Shown: positions 17,973 to 26,985, counted from the stretch's first letter. The stretch: 64,000 nt of DNA from Paenibacillus oryzae (GCF_001675045.1 NZ_LYPA01000047.1:117370-181369); one strand, 5' to 3'. Translations and numbers: made by a program. Notes: a model not told the origin generated them from the letters alone.

Positions 17973-19796
17973 ATGAAAGTTGTCCTGTCGACGTTAAACG
18001 CCAAATACATCCATACTTCGCTTGCTTTGCGCTGCTTGAAGGCCTATAGCGAGCATGACTTTGATATCGAAATTGCAGAATATACCATTAAAGACCCGGC
18101 GATGAATATTGTGTCGGATTTGTTCGCTAAGGAACCCGATGTCATCGGATTTTCCTGTTACATCTGGAATATTGAAGAGACCATTACTGTCGTCAACATG
18201 TTGCGCAAAATTAAGCCGGAGCTAAAGATCGTGCTGGGCGGGCCAGAGGTCAGCTATGATATCCAACAGTGGATGGAGCGGCTTGTTGATGTAGATTTTA
18301 TTGTGGCCGGGGAAGGGGAAGAGACCTTCCACCATCTGCTTCAGGAATTGGAGGGAGACTCCAAGTTTCATATGGTGTTTGGCCTTGCTTACCGAAAGCA
18401 ACGCGCGGAGGGCGCGGAAATCATCATTAATCCGCCCCGGCCCAAGCTTAATTTGAATGAGCTGCCTTCGCCGCACCGTTTTGCGGAGGATTTGCCGCAT
18501 TTGGGCAAACGCGTCGTTTATTTTGAGACGAGCAGGGGCTGCCCGTTCAGCTGCCAGTTTTGCCTCTCAAGCATCGAGGTTGGCGTCCGTTATTTTGATA
18601 TCCAGCGAACGAAGGACGATATCTTGTATTTGATTGATCAAGGAGCCAAGCTGATTAAATTTGTGGATCGCACCTTTAATATCAAAAGGGACTATGCGCT
18701 GGAAATGTTTCAGTTTTTGATCGAAAACCACGGGGGCTGCGTTTTTCAGTTCGAAATAACGGCGGATATTATGCGTCCCGAGGTGCTTGATTATTTGGCG
18801 GAGCATGCGCCTCCCGGTATATTCCGCTTTGAAATTGGCGTTCAATCCACCAATGATCCAACCAATCTGGCCGTGCAGCGGCGTCAAAATTGGTCCAAGC
18901 TGGTGAGGACGGTTACCAAGGTGAAGGAGTCCGGCAAAATTGATCAGCATCTGGATTTGATTGCCGGTTTGCCGCTGGAAAATTATGATACGTTTCGGGG
19001 TACCTTTAATGATGTATTCGAGCTTCGTCCAGAGGAGCTTCAGCTTGGGTTTTTGAAGATGCTGCGAGGTACGGGCCTGCGGCTTCAAGCTGAAAAATGG
19101 GGCTACATCTATATGGATCGCGCGCCATACGAGATGTTGGGCAACGAGCTGATGCCGTTTGCCGATATTGTGCGAATCAAGCGCGTTGAGGATGTATTGG
19201 AAAAATATTGGAATAGCCATAGATTGGATCATACGCTGCTTTATCTGGTCGATCATGTGTTTGCTTCACCGTTTGATTTTTTCCAGCTGTTCGGCGATTA
19301 TTGGGAGAGCCGGGACTGGTCCAGAATCGGACACCAGCTTGAAGATTTATTCTCAAGGCTCTGGGACTATTTGAATAGTCTGGCTGCGGGAATGGATGGA
19401 GAAACGCTAAGGCGCAACGGCGTTTTAAGAGACGGGGCCGAGCTGCGTCTTGACGTTGTGCTGGGACTGATGAAATACGATTATTTCCTCAATCATCATT
19501 ATAAGCCCCGCAAAACCTGGTGGGAGCGGACCATGGAAAAGCCGGAGTGGGGAGAATGGGTGCGCAAGCTGTCTGATCAACCGGATACGATATCGGGCGA
19601 TTTTGCCTCATTGGGATTGCGTGAACGAGAGCTGCAAAAACATGCCGTCATGGAGAAGCTGCCGTTCGATCTCGGCAAATATTTGAGTACCGGCGAGCTG
19701 GCATGCGACTCGGAATCGCTGCTGGTTATGTTATATGCGCTGGATCAGAGCGACAGCAAGCCCAAACCGCGAGCATACTGGGCCGCTATTTCTTAA
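17973..19796 (+). CDS. B12-binding domain radical SAM protein with C-terminal DUF4080
   Basis: This 607-residue protein has an N-terminal cobalamin-binding Rossmann fold (about 1-140; VVLSTLNAKYIHTSLALRCLKAY, EPDVIGFSCYIWN, IVLGGPEVS) and a radical SAM core from about 185 with TSRGCPFSCQFCLSS, whose CxxxCxxC cysteines bind the 4Fe-4S cluster. The C-terminal 180 residues fit DUF4080, often seen in Firmicute members of this class. Such enzymes use SAM and cobalamin for methyl transfer or other radical chemistry; the substrate is not known. The start is set at 17973 by a GGGGAGAA site and the promoter just upstream, and not by the longer open frame that reaches into the repeat edge. It stands alone and ends in a shared terminator. 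Confidence 0.85.
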   Translation: MKVVLSTLNAKYIHTSLALRCLKAYSEHDFDIEIAEYTIKDPAMNIVSDLFAKEPDVIGFSCYIWNIEETITVVNMLRKIKPELKIVLGGPEVSYDIQQWMERLVDVDFIVAGEGEETFHHLLQELEGDSKFHMVFGLAYRKQRAEGAEIIINPPRPKLNLNELPSPHRFAEDLPHLGKRVVYFETSRGCPFSCQFCLSSIEVGVRYFDIQRTKDDILYLIDQGAKLIKFVDRTFNIKRDYALEMFQFLIENHGGCVFQFEITADIMRPEVLDYLAEHAPPGIFRFEIGVQSTNDPTNLAVQRRQNWSKLVRTVTKVKESGKIDQHLDLIAGLPLENYDTFRGTFNDVFELRPEELQLGFLKMLRGTGLRLQAEKWGYIYMDRAPYEMLGNELMPFADIVRIKRVEDVLEKYWNSHRLDHTLLYLVDHVFASPFDFFQLFGDYWESRDWSRIGHQLEDLFSRLWDYLNSLAAGMDGETLRRNGVLRDGAELRLDVVLGLMKYDYFLNHHYKPRKTWWERTMEKPEWGEWVRKLSDQPDTISGDFASLGLRERELQKHAVMEKLPFDLGKYLSTGELACDSESLLVMLYALDQSDSKPKPRAYWAAIS

Positions 19797-19821
19797 CGAC
19801 TGACGGATAGGGCAAAGTAAA

Positions 19822-19877
19822 ACCCCCGCATGAGTCATTCTGGCTGTTACAGACCAGGCGATGACCTATGCGGGGGT
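19822..19877. terminator. Bidirectional terminator between convergent genes
   Basis: Arms ACCCCCGCAT and ATGCGGGGGT form a long stem with internal pairing TCAT/ATGA. It lies between the radical SAM gene (plus) and manA (minus) and may serve both. Confidence 0.6.
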
Positions 19878-19904
19878 ATTTGCTTATGTTAAGCCTTTAT
19901 TCTT

Positions 19905-20882
19905 TTATTCAGGCACAATACTGCGCAGTACGGTTAAATTGCCGGAGAGCTCATAGGCCCCAAGCGTGGCAGGAAGCAGGAAGCATTCTCCGGCTTTGAC
20001 GGCTTGCTCGCCGCCGTCCCATTTGAGACTGCCGTTGCCATCGGCAATAACGAGAATAACAAAGCTTTCGGGAGAAGTAGACAGGGCTACTGTACCGGCA
20101 ACCACGCCTTTTTCAACCAGGAAATACGGCGAAGAAGCAATGGTCAGCCATTCTCCGTGTTTAACGCCGTCTGTTTTCATGCGCTGAGCGCCTGCGCCTT
20201 CATAGGCAATAACATTCAGGGAATCTTCAATATGAAGCTCGCGCAGCTTGCCGTCTAGTCCGGGACGGTCGTAATCGTACAGACGATAAGTCGTGTCGGA
20301 ATTTTGTTGAATTTCCGCGACCAGAACGCCGGAGCAGAGAGCATGCACAGTGCCGGCTGGAATGTAGAAGGCCTCGCCTGCCTGTACGGTAATCTCCTGC
20401 AAGGTGTCGGTAATGCGGCCTTCTGCAATCGCGGCTTCCATGGATGCGCGGTCTACGCCTTCTTTTAAGCCGTAAATAATTTTTGCGCCTGGTTTGGCGT
20501 CCAGAATGTACCACATTTCGGTTTTGCCCAGCTCGCCCGCAGGCAGCCCTTCGTAGCTGTCGGTTGGATGAACCTGTACGGACAAGTCATCGTTGCAGTC
20601 CAGCAGCTTGATAAGAAGGGGAAAACGCCCGTTTTTCTCCGAGAAGCCCCGGCTGCCGAACCATTCGCGGCCGAATTGCTCCCGAATTTGATCCAAGCCT
20701 TGTCCCGCCAGCTCGCCATTAATCACCTTGGTAATGCCGTTAGGATGGTCGCCGATCATCCAGCCTTCACCGATTGCGCCCTCCGGCAGCTCCAGACCAT
20801 ATTGCTCCAGCGCGCGGCCTCCCCAGATTCTTTCTTTCATCTCGGCCTTGAATTGAAGCGGGTATGCTTTAACAGTTGTCAT
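19905..20882 (-). CDS. manA: Class I mannose-6-phosphate isomerase
   Basis: This 325-residue cupin enzyme interconverts mannose 6-phosphate and fructose 6-phosphate. The type I pattern is present: ERIWGGRALE, DCNDDLSVQVHPTD (zinc-binding Gln/His), KTEMWYILDAKPGA (zinc Glu), FYIPAGTVHAL and the substrate-binding AEIQQNSDTTYRLYDYDR. The length equals Bacillus ManA-like enzymes. It is the last gene of a leftward group (ytqA, mnmM, VOC protein, manA), with 30 bp to the gene before it and a GGGAGAGAG ribosome site. It feeds mannose into glycolysis or supplies mannose 6-phosphate for polysaccharide synthesis. Confidence 0.92.
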   Translation of the reverse strand: MTTVKAYPLQFKAEMKERIWGGRALEQYGLELPEGAIGEGWMIGDHPNGITKVINGELAGQGLDQIREQFGREWFGSRGFSEKNGRFPLLIKLLDCNDDLSVQVHPTDSYEGLPAGELGKTEMWYILDAKPGAKIIYGLKEGVDRASMEAAIAEGRITDTLQEITVQAGEAFYIPAGTVHALCSGVLVAEIQQNSDTTYRLYDYDRPGLDGKLRELHIEDSLNVIAYEGAGAQRMKTDGVKHGEWLTIASSPYFLVEKGVVAGTVALSTSPESFVILVIADGNGSLKWDGGEQAVKAGECFLLPATLGAYELSGNLTVLRSIVPE

Positions 20883-20912
20883 GTTGCTCTCTCCCTTATC
20901 TGTTGTTGATTT

Positions 20913-21308
20913 CTATGATGTTTTCCCCGGCTGGAACAACTCCAGCAATTCTCCGTCCGGCCCGTACAGGAAAAAATAGCGCGCGCCATTCGGAAGCGTT
21001 GTAATTTCAGTGTCGCGAAGCGGCACGTCCAGCTCTTTGATGCGCAAAAATTCGGCTTCGATATCATCAACCGTAAACGCGGCATGATGCACCTTGCCTT
21101 CGGCAGGCAGCTCCGGATTATATCCTTCCACCAATTCAATTTGTGTTTCCGAAGAGTCGGCGAATGCCAGGAAAGCCAGCCTGATTACGCCGTTAGTATG
21201 CGTCATCGTGTATAGATGCTTCAGTCCTATCACATTTTCGTAAAACGGGAGCGACTTGTCAAGATTGGAAACCATAATGCCCAGATGCTCGATTTTTTTA
21301 ACTGCCAC
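20913..21308 (-). CDS. VOC family protein (glyoxalase / methylmalonyl-CoA epimerase type)
   Basis: This 131-residue single-domain protein has two beta-alpha-beta-beta-beta modules: IEHLGIMVSNLDKSLPFYENVIGL with His8, and VHHAAFTVDDIEAEFLRI, then YFLYGPDGELLELFQ. The spacing of His and Glu is that of metal-binding glyoxalase I or methylmalonyl-CoA epimerase. I place the start at a GTG at 21308 with AAGGAG 10 bp upstream; the longer open frame lacks a site and reads into unrelated sequence. It lies 30 bp before manA. The substrate is unknown. Confidence 0.78.
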   Translation of the reverse strand: MAVKKIEHLGIMVSNLDKSLPFYENVIGLKHLYTMTHTNGVIRLAFLAFADSSETQIELVEGYNPELPAEGKVHHAAFTVDDIEAEFLRIKELDVPLRDTEITTLPNGARYFFLYGPDGELLELFQPGKTS

Positions 21309-21444
21309 AGCGGTTTTGCTCCTTTTCTGTAAAAGTTCACGAATGATTGTTTGCAGGAGTCCCGGCCGCCGCGTACATGATTCCTCTGATCGCAGTTGTT
21401 CCAGAAACACAAGCGAGCGCTCCAAAATGATCGCAGCCGGCTGT

Positions 21445-22041
21445 TTAGCTTGAGCCGGGAGGCCGCCGCTTCTCGATTGCGAGCAAATACGGTGCGGCGG
21501 AGCGCTGCGGCTGTCTGTAGAGAACGGCCTGCGCCTTCATTTGCGGCAAGGCAGCCGCCCAATCCTCCACGGCAAGCGCTTCTTGCTCGCCCCCGGGATG
21601 GCCGGGATACAGCACGCAAGTAATAATGCCGCCCGGACGGAGCAGTTCAAGCGCTGCATTTAATGCCAGAATAGTGCCTTCAGGCTCTGTAATGACGGTT
21701 TCGTCTCCGCCAGGCAAGTAGCCCAGATTAAACATGACGGCGGCAATTTTACCGTGCCGGAGGGGATCAATCTTGTCAAGCATCGCCGCATGACTATCCA
21801 GCATAAGATGCAGCGCAGGCAGTTTTCCTTGCTGCTTCAGCTCCTCCAGCCGGAGCTTCGTCCGCTCCAGCGCTTCCTTCTGAATATCGAAGGCATACAG
21901 GGTGCCGGATGGTCCAGCGAGTCCCGCCAGAAAGAGGCTGTCCACGCCGCCGCCTGCCGTAGCGTCAATAACGGCATCACCCGGCGATACGCGTTCCCCG
22001 ATCCATTTGTGAGCCTGGCTGAGCACGGATAGGAAACCCAT
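21445..22041 (-). CDS. mnmM: tRNA wobble-uridine methyltransferase MnmM (YtqB-like)
   Basis: This 198-residue class I SAM methyltransferase has GDAVIDATAGGGVDSLFLAGL (SAM-binding loop), YAFDIQKEALERTK (acidic residue after strand 2) and MFNLGYLPGGDE (catalytic-site strand 4). It closely fits Bacillus YtqB, later named MnmM, which methylates 5-aminomethyl-2-thiouridine at the tRNA wobble position. Its neighbour 3 bp upstream is the radical SAM gene ytqA, the same pairing as in Bacillus subtilis. This supports the assignment. The pair is probably translated from one message. Confidence 0.85.
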   Translation of the reverse strand: MGFLSVLSQAHKWIGERVSPGDAVIDATAGGGVDSLFLAGLAGPSGTLYAFDIQKEALERTKLRLEELKQQGKLPALHLMLDSHAAMLDKIDPLRHGKIAAVMFNLGYLPGGDETVITEPEGTILALNAALELLRPGGIITCVLYPGHPGGEQEALAVEDWAAALPQMKAQAVLYRQPQRSAAPYLLAIEKRRPPGSS

Positions 22042-22044
22042 GGA

Positions 22045-23004
22045 CTAACCTCCGTTCCAGAGCTTGCCTTGCCAGCTGTTGCGGCGATTCAGCTCCCGGT
22101 CGATGCCGTTCAGCACCTCCCATTTTTTCATGCTCCACATAGGTCCGATCAGCAAATCCCGCGGAGCGTCGCCGGTCAGCCGGTGAACGATCATCTCCGG
22201 AGGAAGAAACTCCAATGAATCGGCGATAAGTCCAATGTATTCGTCCTGCTCCAAAAAACGAAGAAGCCCGGCTTCGTATTGCTTGACCATCGGCGTTTTG
22301 TACATGAGATGCAGCAAGTGGATTTTGATGCCCTGCACATCCATGGCGGCAACGGCCCTGCCTGTTGCCAGCATCATTTCATGGCTTTCCTGCGGCAAGC
22401 CATAAATGATGTGCGCGCATACGCGAATGCCTCGCGCCCGAAGTCTGGAAACGGCATCCAGGTAGCAGGCCGTATCGTGAGCGCGGTTTATCAGCTCCGA
22501 GGTTGATTCATGGATCGTTTGAAGCCCCATTTCCACCCACAGGTATGTACGCTCGTTCAACTCGGCCAAATAGTCCACTACATCATCGGGCAGACAATCC
22601 GGGCGTGTGGCGATAGACAGGCCGACAACGCCGGGCTGTTGAAGTATAACCTCGTAATATTCCCGAAGCTCCTCGACCGGCGCATACGTATTTGTATAAG
22701 CCTGAAAATAGCCGATATAAGCTGCATCCGGCCATTTCTGATGCTGTCTGTCGCGGATGGTGTTGAACTGGGTGACCAGATCGTCGCGCCTACGACCCGC
22801 AAAGTCGCCGGAGCCTCTGGAGCTGCAGAAGGTGCAGCCGCCCTTGGCGATCGTTCCGTCCCGATTAGGACAGGTGAAGCCGGCGTCCAGCATCACTTTG
22901 AAAACCTTGCCGCCGAATTGCTGCCTCATTTCATAATTCCAGGTATGAAATTTTTTGTCCCCCCACAGCAGGGGCTCCTGACGGGGCTCTTGAAGCTCTA
23001 TCAT
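22045..23004 (-). CDS. ytqA: Radical SAM protein, YtqA / TIGR01212 type
   Basis: This 319-residue protein has the long-spaced radical SAM cysteine motif of its family: CPNRDGTIAKGGCTFC (C-x11-C-x2-C). It also has the signature strings GYFQAYTNTYAP, GLSIATRPDCLP, LWVEMGLQT and CAHIIYGLPQE of the YtqA/YhcC group. Those enzymes resemble the Elp3 class, and YtqA function is not settled; coupling to mnmM suggests tRNA modification. The ATG at 23004 follows GAAAGAAGGG; the open frame extends 52 codons further upstream without a site or similarity. It is the first gene of the leftward group. Confidence 0.87.
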   Translation of the reverse strand: MIELQEPRQEPLLWGDKKFHTWNYEMRQQFGGKVFKVMLDAGFTCPNRDGTIAKGGCTFCSSRGSGDFAGRRRDDLVTQFNTIRDRQHQKWPDAAYIGYFQAYTNTYAPVEELREYYEVILQQPGVVGLSIATRPDCLPDDVVDYLAELNERTYLWVEMGLQTIHESTSELINRAHDTACYLDAVSRLRARGIRVCAHIIYGLPQESHEMMLATGRAVAAMDVQGIKIHLLHLMYKTPMVKQYEAGLLRFLEQDEYIGLIADSLEFLPPEMIVHRLTGDAPRDLLIGPMWSMKKWEVLNGIDRELNRRNSWQGKLWNGG

Positions 23005-23144
23005 CGTTTTCCCTTCTTTCCAAACAATCACCTTCCATTTTAGCGAAAAATGAGCTGAAAAGCCATGCTTTGAACAGAAGGTGTCAATGAACGTTCGGAA
23101 AATTGAAAAACTGGAAATAATAAAAATGGAATCGCATTTTAGGC

Positions 23145-23173
23145 TTGCGTAACCTGACATGGTGTGTTATATT
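23145..23173 (+). promoter_or_regulatory. SigA-type promoter of the small gene at 23280
   Basis: TTGCGT and TATATT are separated by 17 bp. The expected transcript would have a leader of about 100 nt before the ATG. Confidence 0.45.
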
Positions 23174-23279
23174 AAAAGTGCGACAAAACAATAAAAATAC
23201 CTAACATAGCCTAAATGTAACCGCAACCATCAATTGTCGATAAATTGGAAACAAAAAACAATCTGACGAGGTGATTTCG

Positions 23280-23486
23280 ATGAGCATGACTAAAGTTCCC
23301 GGCGGCGACGAAAAAGTAACAGTTGAATTGACAGTGAAAGAACTGCTGGCTCTGACCGGCGTACATTTCCATTCCAACCACGACGTTAAAATATCGGCAC
23401 GCAAAAAAATCAATTCCGCACTGGAAAACAAGTGGGAGCAGGAAGCAAGAGACAATGCGCCGATTCCTTATCAATTGCTGAACTAG
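23280..23486 (+). CDS. Hypothetical 68-residue soluble protein
   Basis: I do not recognise a family. The protein is charged and hydrophilic, with no signal peptide or membrane segment. It has one likely helix (VELTVKELLALTGVHF) and a basic stretch (KISARKKINSALENKWEQEAR). Support for coding comes from a GACGAGG ribosome site 8 bp before the ATG, a promoter-like pair at 23145 and a terminator just after. An in-frame GTG at 23271 overlaps that ribosome site and is a poorer start. Confidence 0.6.
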   Translation: MSMTKVPGGDEKVTVELTVKELLALTGVHFHSNHDVKISARKKINSALENKWEQEARDNAPIPYQLLN

Positions 23487-23526
23487 CAGGGAGCAGGGGC
23501 GTTGCGACAGCAACCCCGTTCTATAT

Positions 23527-23573
23527 AAAAGGACCTCGATCCACTTCGCAGTGGGGCTAGAGGTCCTTTTTTA
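23527..23573 (+). terminator. Rho-independent terminator
   Basis: Arms AAAAGGACCTC and GAGGTCCTTTTTT with an inner CCACTTCGCAGTGG hairpin make a strong terminator for the small gene. The A-tract on the left may also serve leftward transcripts from serS. Confidence 0.75.
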
Positions 23574-23711
23574 TGCCATATGAAGGCTGGCAGGAATGAG
23601 CGGGCTGTCCGAAAAGTCAAGCGGAACGAAGCATGATTCAGCAGAGAAAGCGGATAAAAATGTTTGAGCTTCCAAGACATCAGACAGCCCCTTGAAAGGC
23701 TGCCCGTCCGT

Positions 23712-25151
23712 TTATTGACACAGAGTATTAACCGGAATGAGCCGATCCAGGCCGCGCATATAAGGCTGCAGCGCCTTCGGTATCACAACCGAACCATCCT
23801 CCTGTTGATGATTCTCCAGCAAAGGGATGAGAATGCGAGGGCTGGCGACGGCTGTATTGTTAAGCGTATGGCAAAATTTCAGCGTTCCTTGAGCGTCGCG
23901 ATAACGAATATTACAGCGCCGTGCCTGAAAGTCGAGCAGGTTCGACGACGAATGCGTCTCGCCGTAAGCGCCCCTGCTTGGCATCCAGGTTTCCAAGTCA
24001 TATTGCTTATAGGTTTTTTGCGACATATCCCCTGTACAAACAGCGACCTTCCGGTATGGCAGCTCCAGCAGCTGGAGCAGCTGCTCCGCGTTGGCTGTAA
24101 TTTCCTGAAGCAGGTCCTCCGAATGCGCCTCGTCGTCCCGGCAGATGATCACCTGCTCCACCTTCGCGAACTGATGCACGCGATAAAGCCCGTGCACATC
24201 CCGTCCGGCCGAGCCGACCTCGCTGCGAAAGCACATCGACGCCGCGGCCATGCGGATAGGCTGCTCCACATTGACCACCTCACCCGCGCAATAGGTAATC
24301 AGCGGCACCTCCGAGGTGCCGACGAGATACTGCTCCTCCTCCGCGAGGCGGTAGGTCTGATCCTTGCCAAGCGGAAAAAATCCGGTGCTCCGCAAAGCTT
24401 CGGGCCTTGCCATCAGAGGAACCTCCATGGGCATGTAGCCCTTGTCGAGCAGCAGGTCCAGCGCCAGTTGCTGCACGGCGCGATGCAGAAGCGTGCCTGC
24501 ACCCCGCAAGTAGTAATGGCGGCTTCCAGCCGTCCTCACGCCTCTTGGCACGTCGATCAAGCCGTGAAGCTCGCCCAGCTCCATATGATCCCGAACCGGG
24601 AATGGAAATGCCGGCGGCTCTCCCTCTACCTTGAGTATGAGATTGTCTGCATCACTAAAGCCGATTGGCGTATCCGGCGAAACGCGGTTCGGTACCAGCT
24701 CCATCAGTTCCGCAAGCCGCTGCTCCGCCTCGTCCAGCCGAGGCTCCGTTTCTGCCAGAGCTTTAATAACGGCAGCCACCTCTTCCTTGCAGGCGGCAAG
24801 TCTTCTTTCCAGACTTTGCGTAGTCAGTTCTCCGTCAACGTCGATTGCTGCGTCCGACGCCTTCCCGGCTCCTAAAAGGCTGTCCTTTACATCCCGCGCC
24901 AATCCTGTCTTGACCAAACCGCCGGGTTTGGCTTCCGCGCTGTCTTGCGATACGCGCAGCGCTCCCATTAGGCGCCCGATTTCGCGCGACAGCTTGTTGC
25001 GAGTCTCCCGCAACCCATCCGTCGTCTGCTGCAGCTTCCGCCTCGACTCATCCCGGCGGAGCAGCTCGTCGACCGGCAGCGCAATTCCTTTTCGATCCGC
25101 CGTCCTCTGCACCTCTTCCGCATTTTCCCTGATCCATTTCAAATCCATCAT
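23712..25151 (-). CDS. serS: Serine-tRNA ligase, divergent long form
   Basis: This 479-residue class II synthetase has an N-terminal coiled-coil arm (about 1-160) and the catalytic domain. Motif 2 is present (CFRSEVGSAGRDVHGLYRVHQF). Motif 3 is close to LENHQQEDGSVVIPKALQPYM. It charges tRNA-Ser with serine. The usual Bacillus enzyme has about 425 residues and reads ISSCSNFEAFQARR and HTLNGSGLAVGR; here the text is THSSSNLLDFQARR and HTLNNTAVASPR, and the coiled-coil arm carries about 50 extra residues (near 65-115). It may therefore be a second, specialised SerRS of the kind linked to antibiotic resistance. It has a T-box leader. The start at 25151 follows AAGGAG. Confidence 0.87.
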   Translation of the reverse strand: MMDLKWIRENAEEVQRTADRKGIALPVDELLRRDESRRKLQQTTDGLRETRNKLSREIGRLMGALRVSQDSAEAKPGGLVKTGLARDVKDSLLGAGKASDAAIDVDGELTTQSLERRLAACKEEVAAVIKALAETEPRLDEAEQRLAELMELVPNRVSPDTPIGFSDADNLILKVEGEPPAFPFPVRDHMELGELHGLIDVPRGVRTAGSRHYYLRGAGTLLHRAVQQLALDLLLDKGYMPMEVPLMARPEALRSTGFFPLGKDQTYRLAEEEQYLVGTSEVPLITYCAGEVVNVEQPIRMAAASMCFRSEVGSAGRDVHGLYRVHQFAKVEQVIICRDDEAHSEDLLQEITANAEQLLQLLELPYRKVAVCTGDMSQKTYKQYDLETWMPSRGAYGETHSSSNLLDFQARRCNIRYRDAQGTLKFCHTLNNTAVASPRILIPLLENHQQEDGSVVIPKALQPYMRGLDRLIPVNTLCQ

Positions 25152-25169
25152 GTCTGCTGCACTCCTTTT

Positions 25170-25390
25170 CGAGAGAAATATAAAAAGCGCCCTTATCCCA
25201 CATGGGACGAGGAGCGCTTCTCTCGCGGTGCCACCCAAGTTGACCAAGCTGTGTAACGGCTTGATCCTCTTTGTTCCGCGGTAACGGGCGGGTCCGGTTA
25301 ACTTAGGAGAGACGGCCGAATAATACGGCTGTCCACTTGACGAAAACGCCTCCGAGTTGGATGCTCTTCACAGGCATAATGTGCAATTCA
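25170..25390 (-). promoter_or_regulatory. T-box riboswitch leader of serS
   Basis: On the minus strand the T-box core GGGTGGCACCGCG lies about 80 bp before the start and is followed by a terminator hairpin with arms AAGCGCTCC / GGGCGCTT at 25182-25219 and a T tract. TATAAT lies upstream near 25405. The leader binds uncharged tRNA, here presumably tRNA-Ser, and then allows read-through. It is short (about 220 nt). I could not place a canonical stem I with AG bulge and GNTG loop, and the specifier codon is not certain. Confidence 0.8.
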
Positions 25391-25538
25391 GTTTTTTGTA
25401 TTATAGCTTATGTTGGTTTGGAGCGCAAGGTACGGAGCGCGGTGTGCGGGGATTATGTTTTCTGGCAGTGAGAGGCTTTACAAGACGGGAAATGTTCGTC
25501 AAAATAGGACTATCCATATGTAAGAGGAGCTGTAACCG

Positions 25539-26339
25539 ATGCGTTTAAGAGGAAGAAAAGGCATTCGCGAAAATTTGGAGGCACAGCCCGAGCTTGTTGT
25601 GCTGGACGCTGCGCCGCATAAGGGCAAATGGCGTGACTTTTTCGGCAATGACAATCCCATTCATGTTGAGCTTGGCATGGGAAAAGGGCGATTTATCAGC
25701 CAGATGAGCGTTCGCAATCCCGACATTAATTACATCGGAGTCGATATGTACGACGAGCTGCTGCGCAGAGCCAGCGAAAAAGCCCGTTTAGCCTGGAGCG
25801 AAAAAGGCGAGGCGTCCCCTCCCAACCTGGCCCTGCTAAGAGCCAATATTGAAGGAATCGAGGACATGTTTGCGCATGGAGAGCTGGAGCGCATCTACTT
25901 GAATTTCAGCGATCCGTGGCCAAAAAGCAAGCATGCCCGCCGCAGGCTGACGCATTATCGCTTCGTAGAGAAATACAAGGAGATTTTGAACGAGCGCGGA
26001 GAAATTCATTTTAAAACGGATTCGTTGACCTTGTTCGAGTTTTCCTTAAACAGCTTTGCCGAAATGGAGCTTGTGCTGCGCAACATCTCGCTGGATCTGC
26101 ATCGGGATGGCCCGCGCGAGGATCTTGTGTTTACCGAATACGAAAGCAAGTTCATGAACAAAGGTCAAAATATTTACCGGCTGGAAGCCGTCATCGGCAA
26201 AGAGGCGTTGCGCCACTACCGGAAAGAGAAGAGGGAAACGCGGAAACGCGAAGCGCAGTCTGTTCGTTTTCCATCCATTCCTGGCGAAGAAAAAGGAGAC
26301 GGCCAAGCCTCATCGCCTCAAGACGAAGCGAATTCCTAG
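25539..26339 (+). CDS. trmB: tRNA (guanine-N7)-methyltransferase
   Basis: This 266-residue SAM enzyme makes m7G46 in tRNA. TrmB strings are clear: HVELGMGKGRFI (SAM loop), YIGVDMYDELLRRA, LRANIEGIEDMF, and YLNFSDPWPKSKHARRRLTH (family signature with the catalytic Asp). FKTDSLTLFEFSL and TEYESKF complete the fold. The core ends near residue 215; a hydrophilic tail of about 45 residues rich in Lys, Arg, Glu and Ser is extra compared with the usual 210-220 residues. The start has GAGGAG 10 bp upstream. It is monocistronic, with a terminator directly after. Confidence 0.94.
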   Translation: MRLRGRKGIRENLEAQPELVVLDAAPHKGKWRDFFGNDNPIHVELGMGKGRFISQMSVRNPDINYIGVDMYDELLRRASEKARLAWSEKGEASPPNLALLRANIEGIEDMFAHGELERIYLNFSDPWPKSKHARRRLTHYRFVEKYKEILNERGEIHFKTDSLTLFEFSLNSFAEMELVLRNISLDLHRDGPREDLVFTEYESKFMNKGQNIYRLEAVIGKEALRHYRKEKRETRKREAQSVRFPSIPGEEKGDGQASSPQDEANS

Positions 26340-26349
26340 AATTCATCGA

Positions 26350-26400
26350 AAAAATCCTCCATTCCACAGCAAGGCTTCAGTGGAACCGGAGGATTTTTTT
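26350..26400 (+). terminator. Terminator between trmB and the convergent PAP2 gene
   Basis: Arms AAAATCCTCC...GTGG form a long stem (AAATCCTCCATTCCAC with GTGGAACCGGAGGATTT) followed by seven T. The A tract on the left makes it usable from both sides. Confidence 0.75.
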
Positions 26401-26415
26401 GCGCATGGGCCCGCA

Positions 26416-26985
26416 TCAAATGGCAACAGGAGCAACCCAGAAATAATGAACGGCCATAGCGGACAAGGTGCCCACAAATGCTCCCGCAGCTACATCTGTA
26501 GGATAATGAAGTCCTAAATACATGCGGGACCAGCCGACCGAGCAGGCAAGAAAAAGTCCTAACGGAATGATTAACAGATTCCAGGCGCCGCTTGCGGTCA
26601 GCATAATGGGAACAGTCCAGGCAAAAATGGCGGTAGTATGGCCGGATGGAAAAGAAGGGTCCTGCAGCGGTCTGGAAACGGTTGTGACGTTTGACATGGA
26701 CTGATAAGGCCGCAGCCGCCGGTATGCCCGTTTGACTATGGCGACAGGTATATGGCTAATGACGACCGCCAGCAGGCATTTCCAGCCCGTGGAGCTCCAG
26801 GGAGAGGGGGCCAAGAGGGCGAACAGCAGCGCTGTAGCAAGCGTAAAGGTAGCTCCGCCCATATGTGTAACGCGGCTGAACCAGCCGCGCGCGAAACGAT
26901 GGCGCATGCTGCTGCCCGTCCGGCTGTTGGCCCACAGAAGCACCCGGCGCTCGCTATTTATAATCCAGCGTATCAGTTTATTCAC
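26416..26985 (-). CDS. PAP2-family membrane phosphatase
   Basis: This 189-residue integral membrane protein has about five hydrophobic segments and the three phosphatase motifs: KRAYRRLRPYQ (motif 1), PSFPSGHTT (motif 2) and SRMYLGLHYPTD (motif 3, catalytic His and Asp). Members remove phosphate from lipid phosphates. In Firmicutes several act as undecaprenyl-pyrophosphate phosphatases (BcrC type), but the sequence does not prove that substrate. The gene is alone on its strand and converges with trmB. The ATG at 26985 is preceded by AAGGAG. Confidence 0.85.
   Translation of the reverse strand: MNKLIRWIINSERRVLLWANSRTGSSMRHRFARGWFSRVTHMGGATFTLATALLFALLAPSPWSSTGWKCLLAVVISHIPVAIVKRAYRRLRPYQSMSNVTTVSRPLQDPSFPSGHTTAIFAWTVPIMLTASGAWNLLIIPLGLFLACSVGWSRMYLGLHYPTDVAAGAFVGTLSAMAVHYFWVAPVAI

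Noticed and set aside
23664..24875. A 403-residue plus-strand frame over serS
   Set aside because: It is antisense to a clear synthetase gene, and its His/Arg/Leu-rich text is typical of a shadow frame.
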